Shown: positions 13,180 through 17,403 of the stretch, in pieces | Numbering within the stretch: the first letter of the stretch is position 1 | Layout: the number at the start of each line of letters is the position of its first letter | Origin: Shewanellaceae bacterium UBA2521 | GTDB taxonomy: Bacteria; Pseudomonadota; Gammaproteobacteria; Enterobacterales; Shewanellaceae | Length of the DNA: 17,403 nt | Assembly: GCA_002341165.1 (NCBI GenBank) | Contig: DDNL01000005.1 | Span: 1-17,403 of the forward strand | Reading direction: 5' to 3' | Notes under the pieces: generated by a model | Database searches by the model: none | Seen by the model: only the letters and a program-made list of their open reading frames with translations | Told to the model about the DNA's origin: nothing | Translations under genes and position numbers: made by a program

Positions 13180-13680
13180 ATGAGTACACCAATTATTTGT
13201 GTACAGAAAGAAATTTTGAAACAGCTTAAACTGCAGTTTCCTACTAAGTTTGTTGCTATGTATCAATCGGATAAATTAGCACAAGCTAAGCGTGCTTGCT
13301 TGTTAGAGTTGGTACAGATCAATTATAAAAAAAATCAACATGATGATCGTATTGCTGCGCAATGTCGTTTTCATGTTTATTGTATGAGCGCAAAAACAGC
13401 TTTGCATGATCCTTATGCTCTCACTGATTTTGCAACCCGTACGGGTTTGTTAATTCAAGAAAAAGGAGTGTGGGGTTTTCCAGATTGGGTCGCACAGCCT
13501 CATGATATTCATGTTGAGCCGCATCATTTACCTTATTATGAAGACAGCTTTTGGACCTTTAAAGTGGCTTGGGAACAAGATATTTATTTATCTGAATCCT
13601 ATTGGAGCCAGACAGAAGAGTTCCAACCCCAAGAGCTTTGTATGAGGCCTGGCAAATATGTACCTTACTCACCCACTTGA
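13180..13680 (+). CDS. Phage tail completion/terminator-like protein
   Basis: A 166-residue protein without a sure family. Its middle has beta-rich segments RFHVYCMSAKTAL and FWTFKVAWEQDIYL separated by a helix (ALTDFATRTGLLI) and VWGFPDW, as in phage tail-terminator or minor-tail proteins that cap tubes. The position between lysozyme and gpV matches the P2 tail completion genes R/S. GGAG ribosome site before the ATG; its end overlaps gpV by 23 bp. Structural role plausible, family unproven. Confidence 0.6.
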   Translation: MSTPIICVQKEILKQLKLQFPTKFVAMYQSDKLAQAKRACLLELVQINYKKNQHDDRIAAQCRFHVYCMSAKTALHDPYALTDFATRTGLLIQEKGVWGFPDWVAQPHDIHVEPHHLPYYEDSFWTFKVAWEQDIYLSESYWSQTEEFQPQELCMRPGKYVPYSPT

Positions 13681-14362
13681 ACAAGAACGCTTATTACATG
13701 GTTTGATCCGCATTTGTCGCGTGGTCGAAACCAATGATCAAGGTCAGGTTAAAGTTGTTGATCATCAATTACAAAGTCCTTGGCTGAGCTGCGCTCAGTT
13801 ACGTGGTGCTGACAATATCAGCTGGAATCCTTTGGATAAGGACGAGCAGGTTTTAGTGGTGTGTCCATCTGGAGACTTAGCACAAGGAATTGTGGTTGCG
13901 GCTTTGTATCAGAACAAATTTGCGCTTCCTCATCATAATATGCAGCAGCAAAGCATGCATTTTAAAGATGGCTCAAGCGTTCTTTATGATCGAGAGCAGC
14001 ATAGTTATGTGCTGGATGTAAAGCAAGATCAAGCCTTGATTCAACTACATAGTGATGATCGCATTGCATTGGATGCGCAAAAGAATGTTCATATTCAAGC
14101 TGAGCAAGAGTCGGTTCAAGTCCAAGCGCAGCAGCAAATTACTTTGCAAGCAGAGCAAAAAATAGAGTTTGTTGTCGGTGGCAGTCGCATGACGTTAACG
14201 CCCGAAGGGATCTCTATTCAAGCTGATGCGATTAAAGTCGCTTCTCAGCAGGATATGACTTTAACAGCGCAAGGGCAAGCTCAGCTCACATCGCAAGGGG
14301 AAGCAACCCTGAAAGCCAGTGGCGATATGATTGTCAAAGGCGCAACAGTAAATATTAATTAA
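13658..14362 (+). CDS. Phage baseplate assembly protein V (tail spike, gpV-like)
   Basis: A 234-residue central spike protein that sits under the tail tube and punctures the envelope. Residues about 10-95 form the OB-fold (RICRVVETNDQGQVKVVDHQ, PLDKDEQVLVVCPSGDLAQGIVVAALY), typical of Phage_base_V. Residues about 130-234 are a repetitive beta-helix-like stem rich in V/I-x-A/Q turns (IQAEQESVQVQAQQQ, VKGATVNIN), longer than the P2 gpV stem proportion suggests. The gene overlaps the preceding one, and the PAAR tip gene follows at once. Confidence 0.9.
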   Translation: MYLTHPLEQERLLHGLIRICRVVETNDQGQVKVVDHQLQSPWLSCAQLRGADNISWNPLDKDEQVLVVCPSGDLAQGIVVAALYQNKFALPHHNMQQQSMHFKDGSSVLYDREQHSYVLDVKQDQALIQLHSDDRIALDAQKNVHIQAEQESVQVQAQQQITLQAEQKIEFVVGGSRMTLTPEGISIQADAIKVASQQDMTLTAQGQAQLTSQGEATLKASGDMIVKGATVNIN

Positions 14363-14377
14363 CAAAGGGAGAATGAG

Positions 14378-14668
14378 GTGCCAGCAGCGGCGAGAAAAGG
14401 TGATACGCATGTGTGTCTACTATTTAACGGCCCAATACCACATGTAGGCGGTGTGATCAAAAAAGGTTGTGCCAGCAGTGTGATGATTGGTGGAGCAGCT
14501 GCTGCGACTCAAGGCAGCTTGTGTGAATGTATAGGTAAAAACCCTGTACTTAAAGGAAGCAGCACCGTTTTTATCGAAGGTAAACCTGCAGCACGTGAGG
14601 GCGATCCAACTACACATAAGGGCGGTACGATTAAAAATGGTTTTGACAAAGTTTTGATTGGAGGTTGA
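14378..14668 (+). CDS. PAAR-domain spike-tip protein
   Basis: A 96-residue PAAR protein that would sharpen the gpV spike. It opens PAAARKGDTHVC, then has repeated Gly-rich turns (VMIGGAAAATQGSL, VFIEGKPAAREGDPTTHKGG, DKVLIGG), the classic PAAR layout with metal-binding His/Cys candidates (His11, Cys13 and the His in TTHKGG). Start GTG at 14378 with GGGAGAATGAG upstream. It lacks any toxin extension. It lies between V and W genes of a phage tail, so it is a phage-type tip rather than a T6SS effector. Confidence 0.9.
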   Translation: MPAAARKGDTHVCLLFNGPIPHVGGVIKKGCASSVMIGGAAAATQGSLCECIGKNPVLKGSSTVFIEGKPAAREGDPTTHKGGTIKNGFDKVLIGG

Positions 14669-14700
14669 GTTTATTTTTATCACTTAGTAAGAGGTTATCT

Positions 14701-15063
14701 ATGTATGGAACACAGATTACAACAGGAAAAATTTTAGAAGAGCGAGAGCACATCAAGCAGTCGATACAGCAGATTTTAACGACTCCGATAGGTAGTGTTG
14801 TGGGCAATCGAGCTTATGGTTGTCGGGTTTGGGATATTTTAGATAGTCCCATCAATGCGATGATGCGACTTGAGTTTTACTCAGCGGTTATGGATGCACT
14901 CTCAAGATGGGAAAATCGATTTAAGGTGGTTTCTGTAAAATTGAAACCGATACCTCAAGCCGATGAAGGGCTTCAGCAGCTAGAGCTGAGCAAGCTTTAT
15001 ATCGATATTCATGGGCATTATCAAGGCGAAATGCATCCATCAACATTGGTGGTGGCATTATGA
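14701..15063 (+). CDS. Baseplate wedge protein gpW / gp25-like
   Basis: A 120-residue gp25/gpW-family protein of the contractile-tail baseplate inner wedge, with lysozyme-like fold but no enzyme activity. The ATG at 14701 (AGAGGT about 7 nt upstream) is preferred over the in-frame TTG at 14665 that overlaps the PAAR stop. The signature IGSVVGNRAYGCRVWDILDSP corresponds to the conserved T-P-x-G-S-R-x-x-x-x-x-Y-G-S core. The end overlaps gpJ as ATGA. Confidence 0.9.
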   Translation: MYGTQITTGKILEEREHIKQSIQQILTTPIGSVVGNRAYGCRVWDILDSPINAMMRLEFYSAVMDALSRWENRFKVVSVKLKPIPQADEGLQQLELSKLYIDIHGHYQGEMHPSTLVVAL

Positions 15064-15953
15064 TAGAAAAGTTTGATGTAAACCGTCCAGATTCAGTAGA
15101 GATTGTTGAAGATTTGAATCTCGATGCGTTATACCAAGAAAGAAAACGCGCCTTAATTGCCGCAGATCCTAACTTAAAACAAGCTTTAGCCCAAGACTCA
15201 GATCCATTAGCTGTAGCTTTGCGCATTGAAGCTTACCGTGAACTTTTACTTAGACAACGGATTAATGATGTAGCCAGAGACAATCTGTTGGCTTTTACTT
15301 CACAAGATACCTTAGAACGCTTAGGCGGCCTATATGGTGTGGAGCGTAAAGCCGAAGAAAATGATACAAGCTACCGTTTGCGCATGAAACGCAGCATCAA
15401 CGAAATTGGTAGCATGGGCACCATAGGCTATTATATTTCCCATGCTAAAAAAGCCCATTTATGGGTCAAAGATGCGCGTGTGAAAAGTTTAGGTAACGGA
15501 CGTATTCTTGTCGCAATCTTGATTGATCAAGATGCTTTAGCGCAATATAAAGCTGATGAAGTACAAAGCAAAAGAGAGCAAGTTCGAGAAGCTGTGATGC
15601 AATATATGCATGACCCTAAAGTTAAAATGCTCACCGACGATTTAGATATCGTGTTTGCAAGAGAAAGAGAAATAGATTGTACCGCTAAGATTTACGGTCA
15701 CAATTTACAGCCCAAAGCAATCGATTATCTACGTCAGAATTTTGAACAGAAATTTGCTGAATGTGCTGTATTGGGATGGGATGTTTCTCCGAGTTGGATC
15801 CATGCACAGTTACATACCTCAGATGTACATCATGTAGAGCTCAATGGTCTTAATGAAGTGATTCCTATCGATGATGACGAATATGCTAAGTTAAAATTAA
15901 ACTTAACGACTGTGGATTTGAGGTCTAATTACGTTGAGCATAAGGGGGGATAA
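15060..15953 (+). CDS. Baseplate assembly protein J (gpJ-like)
   Basis: A 297-residue wedge protein of the Baseplate_J family. Typical features are the opening DLNLDALYQERKRALIAADPN, RIEAYRELLLRQRINDVARDNLLAF (about 59-83) and the middle YRLRMKRSINEIGSMGTIGYYISHAKKA (about 114-140). A C-terminal region with WDVSPSWIHAQLHTSDVHHVEL follows. The start overlaps gpW by ATGA and its stop overlaps the next start (TAATG), so W-J-I are translationally coupled. Confidence 0.93.
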   Translation: MIEKFDVNRPDSVEIVEDLNLDALYQERKRALIAADPNLKQALAQDSDPLAVALRIEAYRELLLRQRINDVARDNLLAFTSQDTLERLGGLYGVERKAEENDTSYRLRMKRSINEIGSMGTIGYYISHAKKAHLWVKDARVKSLGNGRILVAILIDQDALAQYKADEVQSKREQVREAVMQYMHDPKVKMLTDDLDIVFAREREIDCTAKIYGHNLQPKAIDYLRQNFEQKFAECAVLGWDVSPSWIHAQLHTSDVHHVELNGLNEVIPIDDDEYAKLKLNLTTVDLRSNYVEHKGG

Positions 15954-17403
15954 TGGATCCCCAGCAATATCAAGCGGACTTTGATCCTAAGCAAGCGATA
16001 CACTATCCAACAGAATCCTTATTGCCAGCAAGTTTTGCTATAAAAAATTCTTTTTTAAAGACTTTTGAGCAACAAGGCTTGATGCGTTTTTTTCCTCAAG
16101 ACTTATCCAAGCCACCTTCTTGGCTTGCTCAAGCGATTGAGCAACTTAAAACAGTGCGTCGTGCACCACAAAAAACGAAGTTTCCTGGTGCAGTATCGGC
16201 ACAAGGTCAAGCAGCCTATACCAATATTGATGACGCGCTGATTTGGGAGTTTGGTTTAGATGTACTGAGACCCTATGTCGATGACTTGGCTGCCCATATT
16301 GAGCATGCACGGGACTGGCATCGTTATCGAGGTACACCTTATAGTTTGGCGCGTGGCCTGAAATGGTTAGGTTTTGAAGAAGTGAAAGTGACGAGCTTTT
16401 CACATCAACATTTCTTTCATTATCAGGTGCAGCTCGACAAAGTGGTGCGAGACCATCGACATGATGATGTTTTATCCTGTTCTATGCCAGCATCATGCGC
16501 AACGGCAAGAATACACGACACTCAAGAGATGTGCCGATTATCGGCGCCTGCTCGAGCGCATTTGGCACGTTTACATAATGTGCCTGATGAGGAAGATGTA
16601 GGGGTTCTCACCCTATCGGGTCAAAAAGCGCGAAGTGGTTTTGGCCAGATGCTTTCTGATTATCAAGGTGTTGTGCATGAAACGGGTGTGCGCTTGTGTT
16701 TTGTCGAAAAGTACAAAAGTCAGATTTCTCTCTCGTATCAAACTCAGACGGCGATGCATCGTCAGAGCGTCACGGAGTCAGACATTGAGGTAACAACACA
16801 GTCCTCAAGAGCAGACAACCGGGTGATGATAGCACAGATCGCACAGCCACAATGGTCTCATTCTTGGAGTGAAAGAACTTGGGATGCTGCAATCTATGCG
16901 ACCAGCTCTGAAGTAGAGCGAAACCTTGTTTCGCATACTGATCTAGAGTTAGATTTGAAGCCTCAATCTTCCGTGCAACGTGAAGTCGTGCAAGAGCAGT
17001 CTTATCAAGGTTGGCAAGCGCAAGTGATTGAACAAGTGCACCGTAGTGAAACATGTTCCATGCAACAAAGACAATGGTTTGGCCGTTGGGATACGACATG
17101 GGAAGACGAGGTCACTTGGGAAACACCGATGACCGTAGTGTTATCGGAGCAAAATCGATACTTCACCCATTCAGTACAAGCTGATATCCATCAACAAGAT
17201 GCAGATTGTAGCACTGAAGTTCAGCATGTGGTGTGGGATGTGCAGCTCAATCAAGTGCAGCATCGATCTAGTACTGAGGCACTTTGCATCGCGCAGCATG
17301 ACTGGTTTGGCACTTGGTCAACAGGAACTTGGGCCGAGCAAGATGTAGTAGGTGACAGAGCTTCGCGTCATCATGTGTCAAGTGTGCAAGCGGATGTGAC
17401 TTT
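15953..17403 (+). CDS. Phage tail protein I (gpI-like), unusually long, truncated by window end
   Basis: The frame is open from ATG 15953 to the window edge (at least 483 residues). Residues about 22-160 match P2-type tail protein I: LLPASFAIKNSFLK-like opening (here SLLPASFAIKN), then DALIWEFGLDV and the diagnostic HRYRGTPYSLARGLKWLGFEEV, placed around 122-143. Usual gpI proteins are about 180-220 residues, so this one has a large C-terminal extension. The extension contains imperfect repeats of about 75 residues, each ending W-x-x-x-W-x-x-x-x-W (starts of the Trp motif near 301, 375 and 451), separated by charged, Gln-rich segments. It might bear fibre or sheath contacts. Start TAATG overlaps gpJ. 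Confidence 0.85.
   Translation, partial: MDPQQYQADFDPKQAIHYPTESLLPASFAIKNSFLKTFEQQGLMRFFPQDLSKPPSWLAQAIEQLKTVRRAPQKTKFPGAVSAQGQAAYTNIDDALIWEFGLDVLRPYVDDLAAHIEHARDWHRYRGTPYSLARGLKWLGFEEVKVTSFSHQHFFHYQVQLDKVVRDHRHDDVLSCSMPASCATARIHDTQEMCRLSAPARAHLARLHNVPDEEDVGVLTLSGQKARSGFGQMLSDYQGVVHETGVRLCFVEKYKSQISLSYQTQTAMHRQSVTESDIEVTTQSSRADNRVMIAQIAQPQWSHSWSERTWDAAIYATSSEVERNLVSHTDLELDLKPQSSVQREVVQEQSYQGWQAQVIEQVHRSETCSMQQRQWFGRWDTTWEDEVTWETPMTVVLSEQNRYFTHSVQADIHQQDADCSTEVQHVVWDVQLNQVQHRSSTEALCIAQHDWFGTWSTGTWAEQDVVGDRASRHHVSSVQADVT

Noticed and set aside
16146..17099. Minus-strand frames of 85 and 109 residues
   Set aside because: They lie antisense inside the continuous gpI frame, whose tail-protein signature is clear.
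14378..17403. Type VI secretion cluster, because PAAR and gp25-like genes are present
   Set aside because: Neighbours are phage-type V, W, J and I plus lysozyme and fibres; no TssB/C, TssJ-L-M or ClpV is seen.
1..17403. tRNA, rRNA, CRISPR arrays, IS elements or attachment sites
   Set aside because: No tRNA-like cloverleaf, spaced repeat array with unique spacers, transposase or integrase-type frame was seen; the only tandem arrays are the iterons and the SOUL repeats.

Overview
The window looks like part of a plasmid or chromid of an AT-rich gammaproteobacterium. A Moraxellaceae-type host (Acinetobacter/Psychrobacter-like) is a guess from gene style, not shown. The two ends have moderate GC. 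The middle (about 2.9-9.9 kb) is visibly more AT-rich.

Left end (1-2934): a co-directional run with an FeS-type photolyase/cryptochrome C-terminus (cut by the window edge), a DCC-family thiol-disulfide protein, a DUF423 membrane protein and a SOUL-family lipoprotein whose core motif is repeated five times. A convergent gene for a membrane-anchored protein of unknown function follows. Next come an AT-rich gap with a possible small hydrophobic peptide and a fumarylacetoacetate-hydrolase-family gene.

Replication region (about 3950-6329): a DnaA box, an AT-rich stretch, five 22-bp-pitch iterons in one orientation, then ten 63-bp-pitch units carrying the same 18-bp core in the opposite orientation, then a Rep_3-type initiator gene. 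This is a theta-type, iteron-controlled origin with an unusually elaborate two-array layout. An alanine/glycine:cation symporter gene follows.

Phage-tail region (about 7970-17403): a small coiled-coil ORF and a holin-like gene; an XRE repressor-like gene divergent from an unknown gene; a putative late regulator (antiterminator/activator-like); two fibre-type genes and a fibre-assembly-type gene; a T4-type lysozyme; a tail-completion/terminator-like gene; then gpV, PAAR, gpW/gp25, gpJ and an unusually long gpI running off the right edge. The order lysozyme - tail completion - V - W - J - I is P2-like, but the fibre genes come first. No capsid, portal, terminase or integrase gene is visible. 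The cassette could be a plasmid-borne contractile tailocin or one arm of a phage-plasmid; the window ends too early to decide.

Two promoter-then-terminator leaders, one before the holin genes and one before the lysozyme/tail genes, plus the Q-like candidate suggest antitermination control of lysis and tail genes. A shared dyad, TTGCATnnATGCAA, lies beside the repressor gene and over the -35 of the holin-operon promoter, suggesting a common repressor.
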